A stretch of DNA of 64,000 nt from an uncultured Saprospiraceae bacterium. GTDB taxonomy: Bacteria > Bacteroidota > Bacteroidia > Chitinophagales > Saprospiraceae. The notes beneath the pieces were generated by a model. It made no database searches. It had not been told where the DNA came from and was given only the letters and a program-made list of their open reading frames with translations. How positions within the stretch are numbered: position 1 is the first letter of the stretch; each line of letters opens with the position of its first letter. The stretch is from assembly GCA_937139495.1 (NCBI GenBank), contig CAKZQC010000036.1:1-64000 (forward strand), written 5' to 3'. Both the position numbers and the translations under genes were made by a program. This document shows, piece by piece, positions 1 through 9,603 of this stretch.

Positions 1-37
1 CTTTTCTTTTCAACCCACTTCTCTTCCGAAGCGATTG

Positions 38-68
38 CAAAGGTACGTATTTTATTCGCCCTACCAAA
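38..68 (-). promoter_or_regulatory. Consensus promoter for a gene left of the window
   Basis: Read on the minus strand this is TTTG (65-68), exactly 19 bases, then TACCTTTG (38-45), a full match to the Bacteroidota -33/-7 consensus TTTG-N19-TAnnTTTG. Bases 1-37 contain no leftward start codon, so they would be the 5' untranslated region of a gene beyond the left edge. Nothing else is recognisable in 1-235. Confidence 0.6.
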
Positions 69-235
69 TTTTTATTCACTTTTCGCTGCATTGTTGCTGC
101 ACGAACTAGCTGCAATGCCTTTGTATGCTGGATTGTAGGTGTTTTATTTATTTTTAATTTTGCTGAACATGGCTTTTTGATGTGGTCGTATTGTCCCGCT
201 ATTGCTGTTTTCTTTCTTTTGCTTTTCTTTTGCAG

Positions 236-325
236 GAGCGATGGGAATAGGGGCTGCATCGCAGCAGATGCCGTAGCAACGCGGAGGTAGCCGAGCGAAT
301 AGCGAGCCTATGCACGTAGCGACAC
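236..325 (+). repeat. REP-like interspersed element, copy 1
   Basis: This GC-rich stretch shares long identical blocks with the reverse complement of 51840-51919: GATGGGAATAGG, CGCAGCAGATGC and CGAGCGAATAGCGAGCCTAT. The copies differ by a few substitutions and a short insertion, as expected of old copies of a dispersed intergenic element rather than of a gene. It lies downstream of the OmpA gene ending at 415 and carries no credible coding sequence. Confidence 0.65.
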
Positions 326-379
326 CTATATATAAAGATAGCGACGCACGTAGTGTGGTCGCTATCTTTATATATAGGT
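324..379. terminator. 22-bp perfect hairpin
   Basis: The arms 324-345 and 358-379 are perfect reverse complements over 22 bases, around a 12-base loop. The outer part of the stem is TA-rich and the inner part reads GATAGCGAC/GTCGCTATC. It sits just downstream of the leftward gene ending at 415 and may end its transcript, although no long U-tract follows, so a small mobile or REP-like origin is equally possible. Confidence 0.45.
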
Positions 380-414
380 ATCCTGCCCTTATTTTTATTC
401 AATTTGCCTTGCTG

Positions 415-2538
415 TTACTTGGATTGAAGACCAACTACCATGAAATTAACCTTTCGTTGGCTTGCGGCTTCGACTGAATATACAGAATTTCGAGGGTCAT
501 TGATAGCGTCAGATATTCCTGCTGGCGCTTGTGCTTCGCCCAACGGCAATTCTTTGATAACAAGATATCCGTCGTTGATGTAACTTTTGAGTACGCCATT
601 CTGATAATTGAGCATATCTATTTTGACTGCTGCTATTCTTTTTGCTGCGAGTTTTTTGTTGTAATCGGCAGAGGCTCTTGGTGAAGTAAAGCCCTGTATG
701 GAAACCTCTAGCTTGAAGCCATTGTTGGCTGCTATGACTAGTTGTCGGAAAAATTCTTGCATATTGCCGTAATTGCCTTTGACTTGTATGTCGAAAAATT
801 CGTCGATGTTTTCTGACACTTGGGGTTGTACTGATTTGTTGTATTGTGGCAAATGGTTTTTCTTGTAGGTACTGTTGAGTGCCATGTAATCATCGAAGGT
901 ACTGGTATAGGGCGTCGTCTTGTTTTTGGGCATATCGTTGTGAAAGTAGAGAGAAAGTGGCAGTAGTTTATTGAGTTCGTCCAATGTTTGTTGTTGTTGC
1001 TTGCTCTCTTTTGGAATCTGCTGTGCTGCTATTTCTTTTGGCAAGCTGTCTATTTTGACTTCTGCAATGCTCGTACTTACTTCTGCGACTGCGACAATAG
1101 GTTCTGACTCTAATTCTGGGTCTAGCTGAGGTTTTACCTCTGCTACTATAGGCGTTTCATTAGGATCGTCGGTTGGGAGAATGGGAAGTGTCAGTGCATA
1201 AATATCGTTGCAGCAGGCTTCGCCTGTCAATATGGTAGAGCCTGGTCTATTGCTGGAAAAGAAACCTGTGCTATCGTCGGAGTTGATAATAAAATAGAGG
1301 TCGTTGGCAGCACTGTTGAGTGGAATACCGACATTGACGGGTGCCGTAAAGTCGCCTTGGACTCGATGGGTATAAAATATATCAAAGCCTCCTAAACCTG
1401 GAATGTAGTCGGAGCTATAATATAACGTTTGTTTGCTGGTGTGAAAGAAGGGGCTGATTTCATCGCCTTTGGAATTAATTTCGGCTCCTAGATTGTAAGG
1501 CTCGCCAAATTGGTTGTCGCCTACTATTTCGGCAGCCCAAATATCTTTGTCGCCTTGTCCATCTGGACGGTCGGATACATAAAATAGTACTTCTTTTTGG
1601 AGAGTACTATCCCACCCTATTGCGGGTTGGGTAGCGGTGTAGCCTTCCAGATTGATACTAGGTGGCAATACAATGGCTTCTCCCCATGCTTGATTTTCGT
1701 CGAGGGTACTTCTATAAATCTTACAAATCATCTTGCGGTCTTTGTCGGCTTTGCATTTGCAAAAGTAAAGTACAGAGCCATCTAGGTTGATATTGGAGTT
1801 GCCTGAATTTTCATATTTGGTATTGATATTTTCATTGCGAAGCTGTACATTTCTACTTATTCCTTTATTTTTGGCGACTATAATTTTGCCTACTAAATTT
1901 TGCGATATATTAGGTCCATTGCCTTCTACTCGACCTCTCACGAGTTCTCGCTCAAATATAAGCGAAGAATAGTATAAATCGTCTCCGACCAAGTGTGGTG
2001 AAAAATCGGAATATTGTGTATTGACAGCGTCGCCCATGTGGTCAATCTGAACGGTGCCATTGGCATTGGCGATAAGCTCTTGTGCTAAGTAGCACCCTTT
2101 GAGGTCGTGTTCTGAGAGTTCTTGCAGTGCCAAAATTTCCTTGTTGGAAGTAGAATTTGCCTGAAACTTCTTGTATGCCGCTATGGATTCGTTGTGTTTG
2201 CCATTGCGCTTGAGCGACAAGGCATAATAATATCCTACACGAGGATAGACGTTGGCGTAAGTTCCTTTGGCTACTTCGCCATAATACTGTTCGGCTCTAT
2301 CGTAATTATATATTTTTTGATTTGATTCTGCACACTTGTATTGATAATTGGCTCTTTTGGCTGGGCTTATTTTGAGTTTTGAGCTATTGAGTGCTATCCT
2401 ATAATCTCGTGCTGCGGTATAATAGTCGCCAACTTTGTATGCTTTTTCAGCTGATTGCAATTGCTTGTTTTGTGCCACTAAGAGGATTGGCAGTAGTAAT
2501 AATAAAAGAAAGAAAACTTGTTTGTAGTTGTTGGTCAT
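415..2538 (-). CDS. TPR-PD40-OmpA family outer membrane-associated protein
   Basis: The 707-residue protein begins with a signal peptide (about residues 1-22, ending LLVAQ). Residues 25-145 are TPR-like helices. About 160-450 hold WD40-like PD40 beta-propeller motifs such as YYSSDYIPGLGGFDIFY and FFSSNRPG. A degenerate OmpA-like domain lies at about 590-705, with GFTSPRASADYNKKLAAKR in place of the usual GHTD...N..L...RA motif. This order resembles T9SS PorE-type periplasmic proteins that link a membrane complex to peptidoglycan, but the carboxypeptidase-regulatory domain of PorE is not obvious, so the role is inferred. It is transcribed alone: a terminator-like hairpin precedes it at 2643-2681. 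Confidence 0.8.
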   Translation of the reverse strand: MTNNYKQVFFLLLLLLPILLVAQNKQLQSAEKAYKVGDYYTAARDYRIALNSSKLKISPAKRANYQYKCAESNQKIYNYDRAEQYYGEVAKGTYANVYPRVGYYYALSLKRNGKHNESIAAYKKFQANSTSNKEILALQELSEHDLKGCYLAQELIANANGTVQIDHMGDAVNTQYSDFSPHLVGDDLYYSSLIFERELVRGRVEGNGPNISQNLVGKIIVAKNKGISRNVQLRNENINTKYENSGNSNINLDGSVLYFCKCKADKDRKMICKIYRSTLDENQAWGEAIVLPPSINLEGYTATQPAIGWDSTLQKEVLFYVSDRPDGQGDKDIWAAEIVGDNQFGEPYNLGAEINSKGDEISPFFHTSKQTLYYSSDYIPGLGGFDIFYTHRVQGDFTAPVNVGIPLNSAANDLYFIINSDDSTGFFSSNRPGSTILTGEACCNDIYALTLPILPTDDPNETPIVAEVKPQLDPELESEPIVAVAEVSTSIAEVKIDSLPKEIAAQQIPKESKQQQQTLDELNKLLPLSLYFHNDMPKNKTTPYTSTFDDYMALNSTYKKNHLPQYNKSVQPQVSENIDEFFDIQVKGNYGNMQEFFRQLVIAANNGFKLEVSIQGFTSPRASADYNKKLAAKRIAAVKIDMLNYQNGVLKSYINDGYLVIKELPLGEAQAPAGISDAINDPRNSVYSVEAASQRKVNFMVVGLQSK

Positions 2539-2642
2539 GTTATTTTGTTTGTGGTTGTTAGCGTTTGATTACTAGTTTTTTATGCGTATATATGAAAGAA
2601 ATTAACTGTCAAAAATAGTGCTAATTAAGCTAATTGTAAAAC

Positions 2643-2681
2643 AAAAAGAGCAGTATTGCTTTACTAGCAAACTGCTCTTTT
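2643..2681 (-). terminator. Terminator after the OmpA-family gene ending at 2721
   Basis: Arms 2644-2654 and 2671-2681 (AAAAGAGCAGT/ACTGCTCTTTT) pair perfectly, with a second inner stem TTGCT/AGCAA. The A-run at 2643-2647 becomes the U-tract for leftward transcription, so it ends the gene at 2721-4805. Confidence 0.75.
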
Positions 2682-2720
2682 GGGTGTTTTTTTTTATGTT
2701 ATTATTCTTTAGACACACGC

Positions 2721-4805
2721 TTAGGTAGCGGTCTTATTGAGTTGCAACAAAGCTTGTTGTAATTCTTGTTCAGTTACTTTTTTGTATTCCAACGCATCTT
2801 CGTTGTTCGCTACCTCCACTGTTTGTATTGCCAAGTAGGTTTCGTCTTTTTCGTCAATATACAACGATACTATCCGAACAGGTTCTTGGAGTGGAACATT
2901 TCGCCAATATGATTTTTGTTCTAACCCGCTACTCGGCATTACGACATTGTATTGGTCAAACACCATATAAGTTCTGGTAAACGAAAAAGGTACTGGCAGT
3001 ACTAAATTGGAAGTTATCAATTCTTCCTGTGGTGCCATACCTGGGAAAAAGTCGCAGTTGACAAAACGTCCAAGGCTTGTTATCTGAAAGTTGTAGCTGG
3101 CTTTTTGTAATACTGCGGTTATTTCGGCTGCTCTTATTTTCTGATAGGCTTCTAGTGCTACAGCAGAATCCACTGTAATACCTAAGTTTTTTGCCATTTC
3201 CATATACTTGGGCAAATCTCTATATTTGAGGTGTACCTTGTAGGCTTCATCTATATCTTGTTTTTGATAGATATGCTTTGCTAATTTGATTTTGTGCTGA
3301 TTGAATTGTAGCATATTGAGTGCAAATGTATCGTTGTTGGCAATTGCCCTTTGGCACAAATAAGCATCTTTTTGCTTTTCTTCTTTTTGGTCAAAAATAT
3401 ACAGCTCCTGTTTGGTCAAGCCATAGGCTTTCATTTTCCATTTTATTTTTTCTTCTCCCATTAGGTAGATGAAATTACCTACTATTTGATGTCTGTCATT
3501 ATGCTCTATCGCAATAGCCAAGTTTTCTCGCATGATTCGGTCACAACTTTGGCGATAGGCATTATAGTTTGCCATTTTTTGTTCATATACCTTATATACC
3601 TTTTGCTCTTGCTTGTAGCGGGTGGAGTAGGCTCGTATTTTTTCGATTTCATCTACTATATTTTGCTTGCTTTTTTCTACATAAGCTAAGTATCGGACGC
3701 TATCGGCAGCTGTGCGAGCTACTTTTTTCTTGCCAAAGAATGTCTTTTCGGTCGTATGACCTGCAAATGTACGGAACGGATCGGTTTCGAATCGCTGGTA
3801 TTTTTTCTGGAGTTCAGCTATTTTGAATGAATCTTTCTCTACTGGTTTTCTCAAAAACTTCGGCTTATTGACTCTAGTAGGGTATTGTTTGTAGATTCCT
3901 TCTGGAATAACAAAACTCCAGTCATATTCTCTAGTCGTATCAATACTTTGAGAAAGGGTAAGCGGCTTAGGATCGACCCAATTGATGTTATTGTTCACTA
4001 ACTGTGCACTAAAAAGCTTCATTTCTTCTCGTGGATCTTTGGTGGGCACTTCGATATCAAGTGCTTTTCCTTCTTGGAGTTGTATTGGTTTGCCATTGGC
4101 AAAAGCCTCTACTTTAATCATACCACCTGTCTGGAGTGGTTTGCCATTGGAAATAGTCCCTAAGTTGTAGAGAATCATATCTGATTTTTGATATACTTCT
4201 GTCACTTTTACGACTACTGTTTGTCCTCGTTCTACACTATCAAAGGCATTGGCAGGAATGCGAACAATTGTCCCTTGTTTGGCTCGAATCGTCGTTGCTT
4301 TTGTGGGGTCTTTGATGACGTGTGTTTTGCCACGCTGACTGATGAGTTTGGAGAGTAAGGCATCTAGTTTGTCTTGTTGTGCTTTGTACAATTCCATATT
4401 GGCAGTCAATAATATTTCGACGCGTCTATTTTTTGCTCTTCCTTCGGGCATCATATTGTCGGCGATGGGCTGACTAGCCCCCCAAGCAACTGTTTGGATT
4501 CGGCTAGAATCAATCCCTTGCTGCTGCAATACCTCCTGTATCGTTTGGACTCTAGCGGCGGCTAATTTCAAATTGTTGTCCGCTGCTCCAACATCATCTG
4601 TATGCCCTTGCAGGAATATGGTGTATTTTTCCCATCGATTGGCTTGAGCCACGAGATATTGAATGGTAGAATCTGGCAAGACACTTTTGGCAGTTTCAAA
4701 ATTGATGGTCAATAGTTGGTCGTCTTGTGCATGGATTTTTGGGGACAACCCAAAAGAGCATAACAAGAGGAGTATGGTGATTTTTTGGAGGATTGTGGGT
4801 TTCAT
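2721..4805 (-). CDS. OmpA family protein with N-terminal OmpA domain (paralogue 1)
   Basis: A signal peptide (about 1-26, ending KIHAQ) is followed by an N-terminal OmpA/MotB-type peptidoglycan-binding domain at about 30-135, with LQGHTDDVGAADNNLKLAAA, WGASQPIA and AKNRRVEI. The remaining 560 residues contain a conserved block (KVTEVYQKSDMILYNLG) and a charged, Lys/Glu-rich central part that I cannot assign. The whole protein is paralogous to the gene at 4927-7056, and matching blocks run from the OmpA domain to the C-terminal LEYKKV(T/S)EQEL. An OmpA domain at the N terminus of a long protein is the reverse of the common order. The likely location is the periplasm, attached to peptidoglycan; function is unknown. 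Confidence 0.8.
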   Translation of the reverse strand: MKPTILQKITILLLLCSFGLSPKIHAQDDQLLTINFETAKSVLPDSTIQYLVAQANRWEKYTIFLQGHTDDVGAADNNLKLAAARVQTIQEVLQQQGIDSSRIQTVAWGASQPIADNMMPEGRAKNRRVEILLTANMELYKAQQDKLDALLSKLISQRGKTHVIKDPTKATTIRAKQGTIVRIPANAFDSVERGQTVVVKVTEVYQKSDMILYNLGTISNGKPLQTGGMIKVEAFANGKPIQLQEGKALDIEVPTKDPREEMKLFSAQLVNNNINWVDPKPLTLSQSIDTTREYDWSFVIPEGIYKQYPTRVNKPKFLRKPVEKDSFKIAELQKKYQRFETDPFRTFAGHTTEKTFFGKKKVARTAADSVRYLAYVEKSKQNIVDEIEKIRAYSTRYKQEQKVYKVYEQKMANYNAYRQSCDRIMRENLAIAIEHNDRHQIVGNFIYLMGEEKIKWKMKAYGLTKQELYIFDQKEEKQKDAYLCQRAIANNDTFALNMLQFNQHKIKLAKHIYQKQDIDEAYKVHLKYRDLPKYMEMAKNLGITVDSAVALEAYQKIRAAEITAVLQKASYNFQITSLGRFVNCDFFPGMAPQEELITSNLVLPVPFSFTRTYMVFDQYNVVMPSSGLEQKSYWRNVPLQEPVRIVSLYIDEKDETYLAIQTVEVANNEDALEYKKVTEQELQQALLQLNKTAT

Positions 4806-4885
4806 TTTTATTGTTTTGGTGATAAAATTGTTATGAAGGTACTTACTTAGATGCGAAAATTAACAATTTGGTTGCATTAGTCTCT

Positions 4886-4918
4886 AAAAACTAAGCCAGT
4901 CTGCTAGACTGGCTTAGT
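4886..4918 (-). terminator. Terminator after the OmpA-family gene ending at 4927
   Basis: Arms 4890-4902 and 4906-4918 (ACTAAGCCAGTCT/AGACTGGCTTAGT) pair perfectly around GCT. A five-A run at 4886-4890 gives the U-tract for leftward transcription. Confidence 0.8.
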
Positions 4919-4926
4919 CTGTATTA

Positions 4927-7056
4927 TTACATAGTGGTATCCAAGCTCTTCAACGCACTTTTTAGTTCTTGCTCACTTACTTTCTTGTATTCCAATACAG
5001 GTAATGTTCTGCTTATTTTGTTGTGAGCGGTCGCTAGATACAACTCTCCTTCGCCATCTATAAATATACTAACTACATTGACCGCAGCATCAAGTGGTAC
5101 ATTATGCCAAAGTCCATTTCCCTCATAAATATTGGCAGGCATAACCACCTTGTAACGGTCAAAAACCATCATTGCTTGTCCCGCCACTTTGCTAGAATTA
5201 GTAGCCACTTTGCTAGTGACCAATAACTCTTGCGGAGCCATACGTGGAAAATAATCACAGTTAATATATTGTCTAGTTTGATTAATACTTAGTGCATAAT
5301 AGCTGTTTGCTTTTTGACTGTTCTTAAAAATCAATTCTTGGGCTGCCCGTCTTACTAGATACAGACTATCTCTAGTATATACTATGGCTTCAGCAGCGGC
5401 TTTCATTTCCATAATCGCTATAATCGATTTGCCTTCTTGCCTTGCCTTCTCTACACATTCTTGTCTTTTGCGATAAACTTGGTGGGCAGCATAAGCCGTA
5501 TCAAGATTATCAGTTTTGTAGATTGCTTTCATCAATTTCGATTGGAACTGGGGCAATGTCAACAAATTGATAGCTAGTGTATCGCTGTTGGCAATGGCTC
5601 GCTGACAAATCATTTTGTTAAGTGCATAAGGATTCTGCTGCAAATCTAACCAAGCCATTCTATCTATACCATAAAGCTTACAGTATGCCACTTCCTTTTC
5701 TGCTTTTTGCAACCTACCTACAAGATTATTAAATGCCTTCAAGTCTTTGCATCTAGTTGCGATTTCTAGATTTGAACTACGCAAACTGTCTTGTGAATTT
5801 CTCCAAATGAGATAAGCCGTTTTAAATTTTTCGTTATTGTAAAATGCCAGTACCTCTCGATTATACTCATATAGTGCCTTTTCCTCTCTTGCCAAATCTA
5901 CTTCTATTTTTTCGAGTTTTTTGAGTGATCCATTCAAGTGAAATGTAGAATCTGATTTACTTAATTTGGTTCGGACATAAAAGAATAAAACTTTCTTTCT
6001 ATTGTACTTTCTGATATCCTTATAAGGATTAGCTTTCAATTCATTAAAATCTTTCCTTAACTGTACTGCGTTGTTATCCTTCAACTCTGGCTTTTCGAGT
6101 CCTTCCATATAGTCAGGCACTTTTTCCTCGTGGTAAGCGGCATAAGGTCTAACATACCAATCGTGTACCGACTGAATATTGAGGCTACCATTGGCATTAG
6201 TGTCCACAACTTGATTGACAATATTGAGTGGCTTAGGGTTGACCCAATTGATGTTATTATTGACCGTCTGTGCTTCAAAGTGCTGCATTTCTTTTTTGGG
6301 GTCATTGGTTGGCACTTCGAGCTGTATTTCTTTGTTTGGCAACAAGTCCAATTGTTTGCCATTGGCGAAAGCCTCCACCTTAATCATACCACCTGTTTCG
6401 AGTGGCTTGCCGTTGGATATCGTCCCCAAGTTGTAGAGAATCATATCCGACTTTTTGAATACTTCGGTTACTTTGATAGTAATTTTTTCTTCCTTAGCTC
6501 CCCCCTCAAAAGCATTGGCAGGAATGCGAACAATTGTTCCTTGTTTTGCTAAAATCACTGTTGATTCACGAGGGTCAATAAGATGCTCTTGCCCTTCTTT
6601 GTCTATCAATTGATGAAGTTTTTTTTGTAATCGTTCTGCTTGCGTTACTTCTGCTGCGTAAGCATCTGTAATACGAATATCAACCCGTCTATTTTGAGCT
6701 TTGCCCGAAGTAGTTACATTGCTCGCTATGGGTTGGCTGGCTCCCCATGCCATTATTTTTATTTGGTTGGTAGCAATACCTTGCTGCTCTAGCTGCTGTC
6801 TTATGTTATTGGCTCTAGCTTCCGCCAATGCCAAATTTGCTTCTGGTGTGCCAATATCGTCGGTATGTCCTGCTATTATAATAGTACAAGTCGGACAAGC
6901 TTGGGCTTGTGTCACTATTTTACTCAACCGAATAGTCGCTGATTGACTTTTTTCGGGAGCAAAATTAAAAGTATAGCGTTCGTTGATTTGAGCCTGACTC
7001 ATTCCTGACAAAAAACACAGGATAGCAAGCAAGACAAAAGGAAGTTGATTATACAT
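4927..7056 (-). CDS. OmpA family protein with N-terminal OmpA domain (paralogue 2)
   Basis: I start at the ATG at 7056 because it opens directly into a signal peptide (MYNQLPFVLLAILCFLSG...AQ); an upstream in-frame ATG at 7098 would add a charged, unlikely leader. The 709-residue protein has an OmpA domain at about 25-130 (IIAGHTDDIGTPEANLALAE, AQNRRVDIRI) followed by the same unassigned region as its neighbour, including KKSDMILYNLGTISNGKP. The two genes lie in tandem in the same orientation with a terminator between, so they look like an old duplication, now widely diverged in the central part. Probable envelope structural protein; specific role unknown. Confidence 0.8.
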   Translation of the reverse strand: MYNQLPFVLLAILCFLSGMSQAQINERYTFNFAPEKSQSATIRLSKIVTQAQACPTCTIIIAGHTDDIGTPEANLALAEARANNIRQQLEQQGIATNQIKIMAWGASQPIASNVTTSGKAQNRRVDIRITDAYAAEVTQAERLQKKLHQLIDKEGQEHLIDPRESTVILAKQGTIVRIPANAFEGGAKEEKITIKVTEVFKKSDMILYNLGTISNGKPLETGGMIKVEAFANGKQLDLLPNKEIQLEVPTNDPKKEMQHFEAQTVNNNINWVNPKPLNIVNQVVDTNANGSLNIQSVHDWYVRPYAAYHEEKVPDYMEGLEKPELKDNNAVQLRKDFNELKANPYKDIRKYNRKKVLFFYVRTKLSKSDSTFHLNGSLKKLEKIEVDLAREEKALYEYNREVLAFYNNEKFKTAYLIWRNSQDSLRSSNLEIATRCKDLKAFNNLVGRLQKAEKEVAYCKLYGIDRMAWLDLQQNPYALNKMICQRAIANSDTLAINLLTLPQFQSKLMKAIYKTDNLDTAYAAHQVYRKRQECVEKARQEGKSIIAIMEMKAAAEAIVYTRDSLYLVRRAAQELIFKNSQKANSYYALSINQTRQYINCDYFPRMAPQELLVTSKVATNSSKVAGQAMMVFDRYKVVMPANIYEGNGLWHNVPLDAAVNVVSIFIDGEGELYLATAHNKISRTLPVLEYKKVSEQELKSALKSLDTTM

Positions 7057-7103
7057 AAGTTTATTTTTTTTGAAATTGGTATATAAGTATGTGGACAAAA
7101 ATA

Positions 7104-7467
7104 ATGGGCGTTCACTTACTTAATTATTTAAAGTTATTCAGGACGCGTTCTATTCCCTAAATGGACGAAAAACAAATAGGTAACCTCTTTTCTTTATTTA
7201 TTTCAAAAAAAATAAAAATCACTTCTAATTAATTGACCAAAAGGGACTCAAATAGCTCTAGTAACTATTGACACAAGTCAAAAACGTTCACTTTACGACT
7301 GAATCGTTCATTGGGACTGCCAAAAAAACAGCCGAATCGCCATTTTGTCAGCCTTTCGGCTAATGGAATAGCTTTTGAAAAGGGGGAAAGCAGGAAGTAC
7401 AACAGCAATTTGGCTGGTTCAAAGGCTTCTTTTATTATTACAATTATTAACTAAAAAATATAGCACT
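7104..7467. other. Intergenic region upstream of htpG
   Basis: This 364-base gap between divergent genes holds no credible gene. Visible structure includes the inverted repeat TTGAC-acaa-GTCAA (7268-7281), the direct repeat CGTTCA (7285-7290 and 7305-7310), and an imperfect hairpin CCATT-ttgtc-AGCC-tttc-GGCT-AATGG ending about 7366. Any of these could control heat-shock expression of htpG, but none matches the CIRCE element. Confidence 0.35.
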
Positions 7468-9327
7468 ATGCAAAAGGGTAATATTTCTGTAGAAACGGCA
7501 AATATATTTCCAATTATCAAAAAGTTCTTGTACTCTGATCACGAGATATTCTTGAGAGAGTTGATCGCTAATGCGACCGATGCGACTTCCAAGTTGAAGA
7601 CATTGGCAAGACGTGGCGAAGTAAATTTTGAATTGGATGACACCCGTATTCGTATCTTGATTGACGAAGCCAACAACACCTTGACCATTTCGGATCGTGG
7701 TATTGGTATGAGCGAGGAAGAAGTCAAAAAATACTTAAATCAAGTTGCCTTTTCTTCTGCTCAAGATTTTGTAGAAAAATACCAAGAAGATGCGTCTATT
7801 ATTGGTCACTTTGGTCTAGGATTTTATTCTGCCTTCATGGTAGCCGACAAAGTAGATGTCATTACGAAGTCTTACCGTGGCGATTCGCCTGCTGTGAAAT
7901 GGTCTTGTACTGGTGATCCAGAATATACACTCGAAGAGGTAGAAAAAGATACTTACGGAACGGACATAGTATTGCATATCACTGAAGATAGCAAGGAGTT
8001 TTTGCAGCAGTACCGTATTGGCGAGTTGCTTACCAAATACTGTAAGTTCTTGCCGATTGAAATCGAATTTGGCACCAAGACCGAATATACCGACGAGACC
8101 ATCACGAAAGAAGATGGCACGGAAGAAAAACAAACCATCGAAGTACCGAATGTTATCAACAATCCTAATCCTGCTTGGAAAAAATCGCCTAGCGAATTGA
8201 CGGACGAAGATTATCAAGCATTTTACAAAGAATTGTTCCCAACAGGCGAACCGCCATTATTTTGGGTACACCTTAATATAGACTATCCTTTTGACTTGAC
8301 TGGTATTTTGTATTTCCCGAAATTGGGCAACCAACTAGAAGTACAACGCAATAAGATTCATTTGTATTCCAATCAAGTATTTGTAACGGACGAAGTGAAG
8401 GAAATCATTCCAGAATTTTTGACCCTGCTACATGGTGTTATTGATTCTCCAGATATTCCATTGAACGTTTCTCGTTCTTACTTACAGAGTGACCACAAGG
8501 TGAAAAAAATCACCGAATATATCACTAAAAAAGTAGCCGACAAATTGGGTGACTTATTCCGCAAGGAAAGAGAAAGCTTCACAGAGAAGTGGGAAAACAT
8601 GGGCGTATTCGTAAAGTATGGCTTCGTGACTGAAGAAAAATTTGCGGATAAAGCTACTAAGTTTGTGCTACTCGAAAACGTAGATAAAGAATACTTCACG
8701 ATAGAAGAATACAAAGAGAAAATCAACATCAATCAAGTGGACAAAGATAACCGCACGGTTGTTTTGTACACCAACGATGTTCAAGAACACGATGCTTATA
8801 TCGAAGCGGCTAAAGGTGCAGGATACGATGTCCTCAAACTGGATACGCTGATTGATATACACTTCATACAGACGCTGGAGCGCAAAATGACGGACTTGAC
8901 GTTTGTACGAGTGGATTCGGACACCGTCGATAACTTGATTGCGAAAGATGAAACTAGAGAATCCGTCCTATCGGAAGATGAGCAGACAGAACTCGAAAAG
9001 ATTTTCAACAAATGCGTAACGGTACCAGGTGCAAGTGTCAAACTAGAAGCGCTCTCTCCTACTGAAGCACCGATTATGATTACTCGTCCAGAGTTCATGC
9101 GTCGTATGGCAGAAATGTCGGCTATGCAGGGTATGCAAGGCATGGATATGGGCAACATGTACAATGTGGTCATCAATACCAATCACGAATTGGTGGGCAA
9201 TGTCCTCAAACAAAACGATGAAGCGAAAGCACAACATTTGTTCGATTTGGCTCGCCTACAAAACAACATGCTCAAAGGAGCAGAATTGACCAACTTCGTT
9301 AAGAAGTCGATTGATTTGTTGAAGTAA
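7468..9327 (+). CDS. htpG: Molecular chaperone HtpG (Hsp90)
   Basis: HtpG is the ATP-dependent cytoplasmic Hsp90 chaperone that remodels late-folding clients with the DnaK system. The N-terminal GHKL ATPase motifs are present: LRELIANATDATSKL (helix carrying the ATP-contacting Asn), DRGIGM, and GHFGLGFYSAFMV. The middle domain follows (RNKIHLYSNQVFV, SRSYLQ) and the C-terminal dimerisation domain ends at 619 residues, a normal bacterial length. I chose the ATG at 7468 (MQKGNISVETANIFPII) because that is where family homology begins; an upstream start would add 31 unrelated residues. It appears to be a single-gene unit. Confidence 0.97.
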   Translation: MQKGNISVETANIFPIIKKFLYSDHEIFLRELIANATDATSKLKTLARRGEVNFELDDTRIRILIDEANNTLTISDRGIGMSEEEVKKYLNQVAFSSAQDFVEKYQEDASIIGHFGLGFYSAFMVADKVDVITKSYRGDSPAVKWSCTGDPEYTLEEVEKDTYGTDIVLHITEDSKEFLQQYRIGELLTKYCKFLPIEIEFGTKTEYTDETITKEDGTEEKQTIEVPNVINNPNPAWKKSPSELTDEDYQAFYKELFPTGEPPLFWVHLNIDYPFDLTGILYFPKLGNQLEVQRNKIHLYSNQVFVTDEVKEIIPEFLTLLHGVIDSPDIPLNVSRSYLQSDHKVKKITEYITKKVADKLGDLFRKERESFTEKWENMGVFVKYGFVTEEKFADKATKFVLLENVDKEYFTIEEYKEKININQVDKDNRTVVLYTNDVQEHDAYIEAAKGAGYDVLKLDTLIDIHFIQTLERKMTDLTFVRVDSDTVDNLIAKDETRESVLSEDEQTELEKIFNKCVTVPGASVKLEALSPTEAPIMITRPEFMRRMAEMSAMQGMQGMDMGNMYNVVINTNHELVGNVLKQNDEAKAQHLFDLARLQNNMLKGAELTNFVKKSIDLLK

Positions 9328-9524
9328 GCTTAGAAACGTATAGTTAGTCTCCAAATAGCCTAATTTTCGAGAAAAAATACCAGTTTAAGCTACTTTTAAT
9401 AAGAACGCTTTGCTGTTAGATACTAGAAGTTAGACTTCCAATATGGACGAGTACTCGAAAAATTCGTTTCTTAAAAAAGTGTCCATTTCTGAGGAAATAA
9501 ATAGATAATACATAGAATGGTTGG

Positions 9525-9563
9525 AAGGCTACTAAGGAATATTTCCTTAGTAGCCTTTTTTTT
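9525..9563 (+). terminator. Strong hairpin with T-run, part of a duplicated cassette
   Basis: Arms 9525-9539 and 9543-9557 (AAGGCTACTAAGGAA/TTCCTTAGTAGCCTT) pair perfectly around TAT and run into eight Ts. It may end htpG transcripts about 200 bases after the stop. The same hairpin occurs at 11094-11129 before another member of the gene family, so it belongs to the duplicated 5' cassette. Confidence 0.75.
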
Positions 9564-9603
9564 GGTTTGGTGTTTGATGCAAATCATTAAAAGACCTTCG
9601 ACT

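Noticed and set aside
199-402. A 67-codon leftward frame near the left end
   Set aside because: It runs through the REP-like element and hairpin, with no domain, signal or good start.
7268-7281. TTGAC-acaa-GTCAA as a CIRCE element for htpG
   Set aside because: CIRCE is TTAGCACTC-N9-GAGTGCTAA; the sequence does not match, so it is recorded only as an inverted repeat.
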